The notes under the pieces were generated by a model that was not told where the DNA came from, made no database searches, and saw nothing but the letters and a program-made list of their open reading frames with translations. A stretch of DNA of 64,000 nucleotides from Mercurialis annua (Eukaryota > Streptophyta > Magnoliopsida > Malpighiales > Euphorbiaceae): contig NC_065577.1 in NCBI RefSeq assembly GCF_937616625.2, forward strand, positions 24,503,501 through 24,567,500. Direction: 5' to 3'. Positions 37,334 to 49,230 of this stretch are shown one piece after another. A program made the position numbers and the translations under genes. How positions within the stretch are numbered: position 1 is the first letter of the stretch; every line of letters starts with the position of its first letter.

Positions 37334-38754
37334 TGTAATAACCCGTATATTTTTTTGATATTTACCGACGAGCTTCCGGATGCATTTTGAGAATTTATTT
37401 AAGTTTGTGGTTAGCTCGTGGTCCGGTTCGATTATAGGTCCGGTTTCAAAAAAAAAAGAATACTCCTTTGGACTCGTGGTTCAACCAAATGGTTGAACCA
37501 CTGCCGTGTGACTCAGGTCCAAACGAGACATGAGAAATCACGTGGGTCTCGTTCGAGAATTCATGAATTCTCGAACGAGAACCTCGTTTGGTGCCTGGTC
37601 TCGCGAGACCAGGCATTGTCGAACGAGAACAAGGCCATTTGGCTGTTCTCGTTCGAGAAATGAACCGTGCCTTTGAGCCATTCATTGCTCGCGAGATTGC
37701 AGCCGATTCCCAACTGATTTTCCTCCCTTGTATATCAATCTTTTAAACCTAATCCATTCACTACAAATCCAGCAAACCCTAGCCACCATCTACTTCGTTT
37801 TCCTCCAAGAAATTCACTCCCAATCCTCCTTCAAACTAAGCTATCCATTGGTAAGTTTTCTTGAACTTTAATTTCAGATTTGGCTTAAACGGCAACTCCG
37901 TATTCTTAATCATTCTCTCTTGTTTCTAGATCGAAATCAATACCGTTTGTTTCCAGACGTTCTAGACTCGTGTGCCTTCTATCCCCCACCTCATTTTCAT
38001 TGAACGGTACATTATCGATCTCGTTTCAATCGCCGTACGGTTTACCGTATTAAGCTTGTATAATCTGTTTTGAGGGGAAGTTAATTCTGCCGATTAGTGT
38101 CCTTCCATTTTGACCATGATTTTGATTGATAATGATCATGAAATCCTTGGGTTGTTGTTTGTTTAGCCCTTCATTGAGTTTTGGTTCATCGGCTCCATTT
38201 TGTTGTTCGTCGTTCATAGGGACGATTAAGTTTCAATACTGCTCTTTACTTGTTCTTGGTGTTTATGTGTATGAGTTCTAATAGATGATTAGGATATTGG
38301 TGGATTCATGTTGATGTGTTATGGTGAAGATTTGATAGTTAGGGTTTAAGGATTTAAGTTGCTGCAACTTGAGTTATGGAGGGAAAGTTGTTACTTGAAA
38401 TGAAAGAGATGGTTAATATGTTATTTTAATCACCCAAATTGTTTGGTGTAATCAATCAAATCCTTTAAGTTAAACTTTATCTATTGAATTGATAATACCT
38501 TGGATTTCTTTACGATTAATAGGTATTATTTTGTAAATGACAAATATCTTATAAACTTAGGTTAATATAATTACTTAGGTACTTATATTTATTTTCGGAT
38601 GTCAAAGTGGCTAAATTACAATTTATCCTTTTGACATTTTTAACTTATTAAATTAAATTGTTGGTTATTACTTCATATTTCATTTTGAAATATAATTTCT
38701 ATATTTAATTTCGATTATCTTCTTGGACATTTTTAACTTATTAAATTAAATTGT
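37334..38754 (+). mobile_element. 3'-truncated LTR of the satellite-resident gypsy family, plus orientation
   Basis: Begins TGTAATAACCCG in an inverted satellite monomer and matches the LTR outer half: GGTTCAACCAAATGGTTGAA, the palindrome cluster, a 'CAATCGCCGTACGGTTTACCGTA' region (38027-38050, related to the reverse complement of 27640-27685) and AATTACAATTTA.CC. It stops near 38754 and the satellite resumes with CTTCGTAGGCTTAAATCGC, so the R/U5 half is lost. No gene. The frame 37418-37663 is incidental. Confidence 0.85.
37547..37656. repeat. Large perfect palindromes in truncated LTR
   Basis: A 34-bp perfect palindrome at 37547-37580 (TCTCGTTCGAGAATTC plus its complement around AT), a 24-bp perfect palindrome at 37592-37615 centred on CTCGCGAG, and TTCTCGTTCGAGAA near 37646. 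They lie 210-320 bp from the LTR start, equivalent to the cluster at 28021-28140 but with different arms. Confidence 0.9.
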
Positions 38755-41406
38755 TTGTTTCTTAACCTTCGTAGGCTTAAATCGCTAAAAAGGTGACACA
38801 TTTGGATTTGCTTCGTAACGTTTGCAAACGTTTTGCTTATATCACTAAAATAGTAAAACGTTTAATTTATTTCGTAACCTTTATTAACGTTCGGCTTAAA
38901 TCGCTAAAAAGGTGAAACATTTTTATTTGTTTCGTAACGTTTATAAACGTTTGGCTTAAATCGCTAAAAAGGTGAAACATTTGAATTTGTTTCTTAACAT
39001 TTGTAAATGTTAGGCTTAAATTGCTAAAAAGGTAAAACGTTTGGATTTTTTCCGTAACGTTTGAAAACGTTCGGCTTAAATCGCAAAAAAGGTAAAACGT
39101 TTGGTTTTGTTTTGTAACATTTGTAAACGTTCGGCATAAATCGCTAATAAGAGGAAACGTTTGGATTTGTTTCGTACGTTTATAAACGTTTTGATTAAAT
39201 CGCTAAGAAGGTGAAACGTTAGATTTGTTTCGTAACGTTTGAAACATTTGGCTTAAATTTGTAAAAATGTGAAATGTTTGGATTTGTTTCATAAAGTTTT
39301 AAACGTTAGGTTTAAATTGCTAAACTGGTAAAACGCTTGATTTTGTTTGGTAACGTTTGTAAATGTTTGGCTTAAGTTTCTAAAAAGTTGAAACGCTTCG
39401 TAACATTTGTAAACGTTTGGTTTAAATCGCTAAAAAGGTGAGATACTTGTTTTTGGTTTTGTTTCATAACATTTGTAAACTTTTGGCTTAAATCGTTTGT
39501 AAACTTTTGGCTTAAATTACTAAAAAAGTGAAACACTTGGATTTATTTCGGAATGTTTGAAATTTTTTTGCCTAAATTGCTAAAAAGGCGAAATGCTTGG
39601 GTTTGTTTCGTAATGTTTGTAATCGTTTGGCTTAAATTGCTAAAAAGGTGAGATACTTGTTTTTGTTTCATAACGTTTGTAAAGGTTTGGATTAAATTGC
39701 AAAAAATGTGAAAAGTTTGGATTTGTTTCGTAATATATTAAACGTTTTGATTTGTTTCGTAACGTTTCTAAACGTTTGGCTTAAATTGCTAAAAAGGTGA
39801 AACACTTGGATTTGTTTCATAACATTTGTAAAAGTTTGCATTAAATTGCTTAAAAGGTGAAACATTTGGATTTGTTTCATAACCTTTGTACACGTTCGGC
39901 TTAGATCGCTAAAAAGGTGAAACGTTTGGATTTGTTTCGTAATGTTTGTAAACGTTTGGCTTAAATCGCTAAAAAGGTGAAACGTTTGGATTTGTTTCGT
40001 AACGTTTGTAAACGTTTGGCTTAAATTGCTAAAAAGGAGAAATGTTTGGATTTATTCGTTTGGATTTGTTTCGTAAGCTAAAAAGGTGAAATGTTTGAAT
40101 TTGTTTCGTAACGTTTTAAACGTTTGGCTTAAATCGCTGAAATGGGGAAATGTTTAGATTTGTTTCGTAACGTTTGTAAATGTTTGGCTTAAATTGTTAA
40201 AAAGGTGAAATGTTTGGTTTTGTTTCGTAACGTTTGTCAACGTTCGGCTGAAATCGCTAAAAAGGTTAAAAGTGTGGATTTGTTTCGTAACGTTTTTAAA
40301 CATTTGGCTTTAATTGCTAAAAGGGTGAAACGCTTGGATTTGTTTCGTAACGTTTGTAAACGTTTGCTTTAAATTTCTAAAAAGGTGAAATGCTTGGATT
40401 TGTTTCAAAACGTATGTAAACGTTTGGCTTAAATTGATAAAAAGCTTAAACGCTCAGATTTGTTTTGTAACGTTTGTAAACTTTTGGCTTATATCGCTAA
40501 AAAGGTGAAACGTTTGGTATTGTTTCTTAACCTTTGTAAATGTTTGGCTTAAATCGCTAAAAAGGTGACACATTTGGATTTGCTTCGTAACGTTTGCAAA
40601 CTTTTTGCTTATATCGCTAAAATGGTGAAACGTTTAATTTATTTCATAACCTTTATTAACGTTTGGCTTAAATCGCTAAAAAGGTGAAACATTTGTATTT
40701 GTTTCGTAACGTTTATAAACGTTTGGCTTAAATCGCTAAAAAGGTGAAACATTTGAATTTGTTTCTTAACGTTTGTAAATGTTAGGCTTAAATTGCTAAA
40801 AAGGTGTAACGTTTGGATTTTTTCCGTAACGTTTGAAAACGTTCGGCTTAAATCGCAAAAAAGATGAAACGATTGGTTTTGTTTCGTAACATTTGTAAAC
40901 GTTTGGCATAAATCGCTAAAAAGAGGAAACGTTTGGATTTGTTTCGTAACGTTTGTAAACGTTTGGCTTAAATCGCTAAAAAAGGTGACACGTTAGATTT
41001 GTTTCGTAACGTTTGAGATATTTGGCTTAAATTTCTAAAAATATGAAATGTTTGGATTTGTTTCATAAAGTTTTAAACGTTTGGTTTAAATTGCTAAAAA
41101 GGTGAAACGCTTGAATTTGTTTGGTAACATTTATAAACGTTTGGCTTAAGATGCTAAAAAGTTGAAACACTTCGTAACATTTGTAAATGTTTGGTTTAAA
41201 TCGCTAAAAATGTGAAACGTATATATTTTTCGTAACGTTTGTAAACATTTTACTGAAATTGCTAAAAAGGTGAAACATTTGATTTTGTTTCGTAACGTTT
41301 GTAAACGTTTGGCTTAAATCGTTTGTAAACTTTTGGCTTAAATTACTAAAAAAGTGAAACACTTGGAATTATTTCGGAACGTTTGAAAACATTTGGATTT
41401 GTTTTC
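38755..41406 (+). repeat. 60-bp satellite array, block 4, with ~1.77-kb higher-order repeat
   Basis: Forward array between two LTR insertions. A recognisable run (GGTGACACATTTGGATTTGC, then a TTTAATTTATTTC monomer) occurs at about 38782 and again at about 40554, 1772 bp apart, and the following monomers also agree (GTTGAAAC-ACTTCGTAAC near 39390 and 41160; TCGTTTGTAAACTTTTGG near 39493 and 41318). The second unit is cut by the LTR at 41407. Confidence 0.95.
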
Positions 41407-44274
41407 GGAAATATCCCGGAAATTTTTAGATTTTTCTAAAAGTGTTTTCAGAAAAAATTTTAGTTTTTTGGGTGGCGGTTTAATTCGTAATTTAATTTTT
41501 GGTTCGGTTCAAATTTCAAAAAAAATTATGTGGTCCTTTTATTTTGGTGGTTCAACCAAAAGGTTGAACCACCACCTTTGAATCAGGTCTCGAAAGAGAG
41601 CTGACTCAATTTTGGTAAGTCTCGTTCGAGAATTCTTCTTATTCTGCTGGACTCGTTCGAGACCAGCAGAACCCTTGCGAGAAGGGCCTTTTAGACCTTC
41701 GCACCTCCCATTCCTTCCTATATTTACGTTTTAATTTAACCCTAATTCATTCTCCACACTACAAGCAAACCCTAGCCACCTTTAACACTCATTTTCACTA
41801 AGAAACGTTGCTGAAATCATCCCTCAAAGTTGCTGATCCGGTAAGTTTCTTTAATTCATTGAATTTCAGTTTTAACGTTTGAACGACATTACGTAATTTT
41901 GATCGTTCTCCTTCGTTTCTTGATCGAAATCAGAAGTGTTTGATCCCAGAGATTGTAGACTCGATTCTCTACGTTCCCTTATCTCGTTTTCGTTGAACGG
42001 TACGCTATCGATCTCGTTTCAATCGCCGCCATTTATCGTGTTTGTGTGCTATGTATTTCGGTTGCTATGTGATGTTTCCTGCCGTTGTTCTTGAGCCATT
42101 AGATTTGATATTCATGATCGTTAGCATCTTTGATTATTGGGTTATCAGAATTGTTTGAGTTGTATTGTTCCGTGGTGTTGTTACCGTTCGTTTCATCGTC
42201 GTCAAAATTGGTTCTAGCCGTCGCTCAATACCTTGCTACGGCTATGTGTATGAGTATTAGTTTGTTAAATGATTTGGTTAACTCTTGTTTCATGTTCTGT
42301 AACATCAAATTCATGGCATGGCGGGATGGTTTGATTTCATAAAGAAGGAAATGGTTAATAATCCTTATGACCACTATATTGTTTGTTTAAAACAAATAAA
42401 TACCTAAAGATGGTTTTATCTTTGATTGTGATAATAACTTAGATGTCCGATATAATTTATAAGTAATTTATCGCAAACGGTAAGCATTTTACAAACTTAG
42501 TTTAATATAATTACTCGGGTAATTATTATTGTTTTCGAATACTAAAGTGGCTAAATTACAATTTAGCTCTTAAACATATTTTTACTTATTAAGTTGTTGG
42601 TTATAACTTTATATCTCATTTTGAAATATAATATCTATATTTAATTTCGAATATCAGTTTGACATGTAAATTGGCTAAATTACAATTTAGCCCTGGAACA
42701 TTTTATAACTTATTTAAGTAAGTTTTTGGTTAGTAACTTTATATTTTGTTTTAATTAAAAATAAAAGTAATTAATTTGATTTTGAATATCAAATTTGCTA
42801 AAGTACAGTTTAGTCCTTAAATTGGCTAAAGTACAGTTTAGTCCCTAATTGGCCAAAGTACAGTTTAGTCCCTAAACTTTATAAACTTAAAATGGTTAAG
42901 TTTTAATTGTAACTTGGGTTACTTAGAATTGAAGTTATTGAGTTCCGCTTTTTAAATGAATTATTATTTTATCGAATTATTTTATAAATATAAACTCGGG
43001 TTTATATTTGACAAACGTTTTGAGTCGGGCTAGACTTGGGTCACCCGACAAGTGAGGTTAGCTTGGTAGTTATTGGTAACTCGGCTAACCCATTTGGAAA
43101 ATAATTATTATTTAAAGATTATTAAATAATATTTGTAAATCGGATTTTAAGCGAGAATTCAATAGACTTGTAATCATTGTGCATTGTTACCTTTTGGGTA
43201 TTTTGTGTTGTTCTGGATTGTTTTATTCCAACGTGTTAATTGTGCTAGTCCTATGTGGTGTCTAGTACTCTCTAGAGTTAGGGTCTGTTTTTAATAATTA
43301 TTTTATTTGTCTAGACCCGTCTACTGTTCGTGCTTCAGAGGCGAACCAGGATTACTTGCTTGCCGGTTATCACGTGGATTAGCAAGCAGTGAGTTTGTAC
43401 TTACTATTTACCGCTTTATTAAGTAAATTGTTATTTTAAATATTAAATATATATATGGCACGTATATTGCGAACTGTTTTCATATTATGACTCTTAGTTG
43501 GAACATGCTACCTAATGGGCATCATTAGAACTGCGTGCGCACCGGTAATGATTTGGATAAGGTATTTATGGAAATGTGGTAACTCGGTGTGAGCGTAGCT
43601 CTCGGGACCAAATAGAGTAACTCGGTGTAGCACAGCTCTCGGGACTCTGGATATGGTAAATTATGGTCGGTGGTAACTCGGTGTAGCTCAGCTCTCGGGA
43701 CCAGGCCTATTGGTTTATATTTATTATTTAGAATTGTGGATTAGAATTCCAACTATTATTCGTAATATCGTTATTAAATATTTTAAACAGTTTTGAAGGT
43801 TTTCCACTTAATAAATTTAGATAGTGGTATAAACTCATCTCAGTATATCTGACCCCGTTGTTTTTCCAATTTTTCCCAGGGTTATGATCTTAGAGAGTCT
43901 GGTGATCTCCGCATTTACTTTTCCTTAGAGGTTCCATTTATTTTAGTAGAACTATCAGTAATTAGAAGTCGTATTTGTCTAATACTTGTTATCAGAATTA
44001 TTTTACTGATTTAAGTGTTTTGGCTTTAATATAATAACTTGGGTTATTAAATATTTATATTATGTTGGAGATTCGGAATTGATCGAGCATTTCTTATATA
44101 AATGTTGTATTTTATGAACTGCTAGAAATAGGTTGAAGTCTCGGTTGCCCCCGAGCATTGGTTTTCTTGCAGGTTTATCTAATTGTTGTTTATCCGCAAG
44201 GCTAGCTACGGGTTTTGATACAACCATACCCATACCCTAGCGCCGGTCGCGATTCAAGAAAATGGGTCGTGACA
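41407..44274 (+). mobile_element. Solo LTR of the satellite-resident gypsy family, plus orientation
   Basis: About 2868 bp, the full length for the family. The left end reads GGAAATATCCCG where TGTAATATCCCG is expected, so the terminal bases have mutated. The right end is intact (GGTCGCGATTCAAG then GGGTCGTGACA at 44274). It contains a palindrome cluster (41586-41690), the three-fold AAGTACAGTTTAGTCC repeat (42797-42880) and three GTAACTCGGTGT/CTCTCGGGAC copies (43579-43700). No interior and no clear target duplication, so it is a solo LTR formed by LTR-LTR recombination or later rearrangement. The open frame 42130-42342 is not a gene. Confidence 0.88.
41586..41690. repeat. Palindrome cluster in solo LTR
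   Basis: Decayed versions of the CTCGTTCGAG theme: GTCTCGTTCGAGAATTC near 41619-41635 and TTCTGCTGG-12-CCAGCAGAA near 41641-41671. The offset from the LTR start (about 180-285 bp) matches the other copies. Confidence 0.75.
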
Positions 44275-45740
44275 TAACGTTTACGGATTTGTTTCGTAAC
44301 ATTTGTAAACATTTGGCTAAAATCGCTAAAAAGGTGAAACGTTTTGATTTGTTTCCTAACGTATGTAAGCGTTTGGCTTCAATCGCTAAAAAGGTGAAAC
44401 GTTTTGATTTGTTTCGTAACGTTTGTAAACGTTTGGCTTCAATCGATAAAAAGGTGAAACGTTTGGATTTGCTTCGTAACGTTTGTAAACGTTTGGCATA
44501 AATCACTAAAATGGTGAAATATTTGGATTTGTTTCATAACGTTTTGAACGTTGGGCTTAAATCGCTAAAATGGGAAAATGTTTGGATTTGTTTCGTAACG
44601 TTTGGCTTAAATTGCTAAAAAGGAGAAACGCCTAGATTTGTTTCGTAACGTTTTTAAACGTTTGGCTTAAATCGCTAAAAAGGTGAAATGCTTGCATTTG
44701 TTTCGTAACCTTTGTTAACATTTGGCTTATATAGCTAAAAAGGGGAAACGTTTCGATTTGTTTCGTAACGTTTGTAAACATTTGGCTTATATCGCTAAAA
44801 AGGGGAAACGTTTGGATTTGTTTCATAACGTTTGTAAACGTTTGGCTTAAATCTCTAATAAGGTGAATTGTTTGGATTTGTTTCGTAACATTTGTACATG
44901 TTTGGCTTAAATTGCTAAAAAGGTGAAATGCTTGGATTTGTTTCGTAACGTTTGTTAAAGTTTGGCTTAAATTGCTAAAAAGGTGAAACATTTGGATTTG
45001 TTTCATAACCTTTGTAAACGTTCGGCTTAAATCGCTGAAAAGGTGAAACGTTTGGAATTGTTTCGAAACATTTGTAAAGGTTTGGCTTAAATTGCAAAAA
45101 AGGTGAAACACTAGGATTTGTTTCGTAACGTTTGTAAACGTTTCGCTTAGATTACTAAAAAGGTGAAACTCTTGAATTTGTTTCGGAACGTTTGTAAATG
45201 TTTGGCGTTAAATTGCTAAAAAGTTGTAACGCTTGGATTTGTTTCGTATCATTTGTAAACGTTTGGCTTAAATTGCTAAAAATGTGAAACGTTTGGTTTT
45301 GTTTCGTAACGTTTGTAAGGGTTTGGCTTATATCGCTAAAAATGTGAAACGCTTGGATTTAATTTGAAACGTTTTAAACGTTTGGTTTTGTTTGTTAACA
45401 TTTGTAAACGTTTGGCTTAAATCGCTTAAACTATGAAACGTTTGGATTTGTTTCGTAACGTTATAAACGTTTGGTTTTGTTTCGTAACGGTTGTAAACGA
45501 TTGGCTTAAATCGCTAATAAGATGAAACGTTTGGATTTATTTCGAAACGTTTGTAAACGTTTGGCTTAAATTGATAAAAAAGCAAAACGTTTGGATTTGT
45601 TTTGTAACATTTAGTAATGTTTGGCTTAAACCGCTAAGAAGGTGAAACGTTTGGATTTGTTTCGTAACATTTGTTAATGTTTCGCTTAAATCGCTAAAAA
45701 TGTGAAACGTTTGGATTTGTTTTATTACGTTTATAAACGT

Positions 45741-47485
45741 TTGGCTTAAATCGCTAAAAAGATGAAAGACTTGGATTTGTTTCGTAACCTTTGTAGACGT
45801 TTGGCTTAAATCGCTAAAAATGGGAAACGTTTGGATTTGTTCCGTAACGTTTGTAAACATTTGGCTAAAATTGCAATAAATGGGAAACGTTTGGATTTGT
45901 TTCGTAACGTTTGGCTAAAATTGCTAAAAAGGTGAAATGCTTGGATTATTTTCGTAACGTTTGTTAACGTTTGGCTTAAATTGCTAAAAAGGTGAAACAT
46001 TTGGATTTGTTTCATAACCTTTGTAAATGTTTGGCTTAAATCGCTAAAAGGGAGAAACGTTTGGATTTGTTTCGTAAACTTTGTAAACGTTCAGCTTAAA
46101 TTGCTAAAAACGTTAAACGTTTGGATTTGTTTCGTATAGTTTTTAAACGTTTGGCTTAAATCGCTTAAACTGTGAAACATTTGGATTTGTTTCGTAACGT
46201 TATAAACGTTTGGTTTTGTTTCGTAACGTTTGTAAACGTTTGGCTTAAATCGCTAATAACATGAAACGTTTGGATTTATTTTGAAACGTTTGTAAACGTT
46301 TGGCTTAAATTGATAAAAAGGCAAAACGTTTGGATTTGTTTGATTTAGTAATGTTTGGCTTAAATCGCTAAGAAGGTGAAACATTTGGATTTGTTTCGTA
46401 ACATTTGTTAATGTTTGGCTTAAATCGCTAAAAAGGTGAAACGTTTGGATTTGTTTTATTACATTTATAAACGTTTGGCTTAAATCGCTAAAAAGATGAA
46501 ACACTTAGATTTGTTTCGTAATGTTTGTAAACGTTTGGCTTAAATCGCTAAAAATGGGAAACGTTTGGATTTGTTCCGTAACGTTTGTAAACGTTTGGCT
46601 TAAATTGCTAAAAATGGGAAACGTTTGGATTTGTTTCGTAACGTTTGGCTTAAATTGCTAAAAAGGTGAAATGCTTGGATTATTTTCGTAACATTTGTTA
46701 ACGTTTGGCTTAAATTGCAAAAAAGGTGAAACATTTGGATTTGTTTCATAATCTTTGTAAACATTTTTTGTTTAAATCGCTAAAAAGGGGAAACGTTTGG
46801 ATTTGTTTCGTAACGTTTCTAAACGTTTGGATTTGTTTCCTAACGTATGTAAGCGTTTGGCTTTAATCGCTCAAAAGGTGACACGTTTGGATTTGTTTCG
46901 TAACGTTTGTAAACGTTTGGCTTCAATCGATAAAAAGGTGAAACATTTGAATTTGTTTCGTAACATTTGTAAACGTTTGGCATAAATAGCTAAAAAGGTG
47001 AAATGTTAAGATTTGTTTCGTAATGTTTTAAACGTTGGTCTTAAATCGCTAAAATGGGGAAATGTTTGGATTTGTTTCGTAACATTTGTAAAGTTTTGCT
47101 TAATTTGCTAAAAAGGTGAAATGTTTGGTTTTGTTTCGTAATGATTGCAAACGTTCAGCTTAAATCGCTGAAAAGGTGAAACGTTTGGATTTGTATCGAA
47201 ACGTTTGTGAACGTTTGGTTTTGTTTCGTAATGTTTGCAAACGTTCAGTTTAAATTGCTAAAAAGGTGAAACGTTTGGATTTGTATCGAAACGTTTGTGA
47301 ACGTTTGGCTTAAATTTCTAAAAAGGTGAAACGCTTGGATTTATTTTGTAACGTTTGTAAATGTTTGGCTTAAATTACTAAAAAGGTGAACCGCTTGAAT
47401 TTGTTTTGGAACGTTTGTAAACATTTGGCTTTAAATTGCTAAAATGTTGAAACGCTTGGATTTGTTTCGTATCGTTTGTAATCGT
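45741..47485 (+). repeat. Higher-order repeat unit, copy 1 (1745 bp)
   Basis: Matches 47486-49230 at a constant offset of 1745 bp (checked at 45751/47496, 46161/47906 and 46797/48542) with only occasional single-base differences. Both boundaries fall in TCGTTTGGCTTAAAT-like sequence, as expected for unequal exchange between monomers. Confidence 0.92.
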
Positions 47486-49230
47486 TTGGCTTAAATCGCT
47501 AAAAAGATGAAAGACTTGGATTTGTTTCGTAACCTTTGTAGACGTTTGGCTTAAATCGCTAAAAATGGGAAACGTTTGGATTTGTTCCGTAACGTTTGTA
47601 AACATTTGGCTAAAATTGCAATAAATGGGAAACGTTTGGATTTGTTTCGTAACGTTTGGCTAAAATTGCTAAAAAGGTGAAATGCTTGGATTATTTTCGT
47701 AACGTTTGTTAACGTTTCGCTTATATTGCTAAAAAGGTGAAACATTTGGATTTGTTTCATAACCTTTGTAAATGTTTGGCTTATATCGCTAAAAGGGAGA
47801 AACGTTTGGATTTGTTTCGTAAACTTTGTAAACGTTCAGCTTAAATTGCTAAAAACGTTAAACGTTTGGATTTGTTTCGTATAGTTTTTAAACGTTTGGC
47901 TTAAATCGCTTAAACTGTGAAACATTTGGATTTGTTTCGTAACGTTATAAACGTTTGGTTTTGTTTCGTAAAGTTTGTAAACGTTTGGCTTAAATCGCTA
48001 ATAACATGAAACGTTTGGATTTATTTCGAAACGTTTGTAAACGTTTGTCTTAAATTGATAAAAAGGCAAAACGTTTGGATTTGTTTGATTTAGTAATGTT
48101 TGGCTTAAATCGCTAAGAAGGTGAAACATTTGGATTTGTTTCGTAACATTTGTTAATGTTTGGCTTAAATCGCTAAAAAGGTGAAACGTTTGGATTTGTT
48201 TTATTACATTTATAAACGTTTGGCTTAAATCGCTAAAAAGATGAAACACTTAGATTTGTTTCGTAATGTTTGTAAACGTTTGGCTTAAATCGCTAAAAAT
48301 GGGAAACGTTTGGATTTGTTCCGTAACGTTTGTAAACGTTTGGCTTAAATTGCTAAAAATGGGAAACGTTTGGATTTGTTTCGTAACGTTTGGCTTAAAT
48401 TGCTAAAAAGGTGAAATGCTTGGATTATTTTCGTAACATTTGTTAACGTTTGGCTTAAATTGCAAAAAAGGTGAAACATTTGGATTTGTTTCGTAATCTT
48501 TGTAAACTTTTTTTGTTTAAATCGCTAAAAAGGGGAAACGTTTGGATTTGTTTCGTAACGTTTCTAAACGTTTGGATTTGTTTCCTAACGTATGTAAGCG
48601 TTTGGCTTTAATCGCTCAAAAGGTGACACGTTTGGATTTGTTTCGTAACGTTTGTAAACGTTTGGCTTCAATCGATAAAAAGGTGAAACATTTGAATTTG
48701 TTTCGTAACATTTGTAAACGTTTGGCATAAATAGCTAAAAAGGTGAAATGTTAAGATTTGTTTCGTAATGTTTTAAACGTTGGTCTTAAATCGCTAAAAT
48801 GGGAAAATGTTTGGATTTGTTTCGTAACATTTGTAAAGTTTTGCTTAATTTGCTAAAAAGGTGAAATGTTTGGTTTTGTTTCGTAATGATTGCAAACGTT
48901 CAGCTTAAATCGCTGAAAAGGTGAAACGTTTGGATTTGTATTGAAACGTTTGTGAACGTTTGGTTTTGTTTCGTAATGTTTGCAAACGTTCAGTTTAAAT
49001 TGCTAAAAAGGTGAAACGTTTGGATTTGTATCGAAACGTTTGTGAACGTTTGGCTTAAATTTCTAAAAAGGTGAAACGCTTGGATTTATTTTGTAACGTT
49101 TGTAAATGTTTGGCTTAAATTACTAAAAAGGTGAACCGCTTGAATTTGTTTTGGAACGTTTGTAAACATTTAGCTTTAAATTGCTAAAATGTTGAAACGC
49201 TTGGATTTGTTTCGTATCGTTTGTAATCGT
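47486..49230 (+). repeat. Higher-order repeat unit, copy 2 (1745 bp)
   Basis: Tandem partner of 45741-47485. The junction monomer CGTATCGTTTGTAATCGTTT at about 47467-47486 reappears at the right end near 49212-49231. Confidence 0.92.

Noticed and set aside
44262..48730. Plus-strand frames with basic repeats such as DLFRNVCKRLASIAKKVKR
   Set aside because: The consensus monomer has a TAA in this frame (GGCTTAAAT). Frames are open only where a GCTTCAAT variant occurs, so they are chance products.
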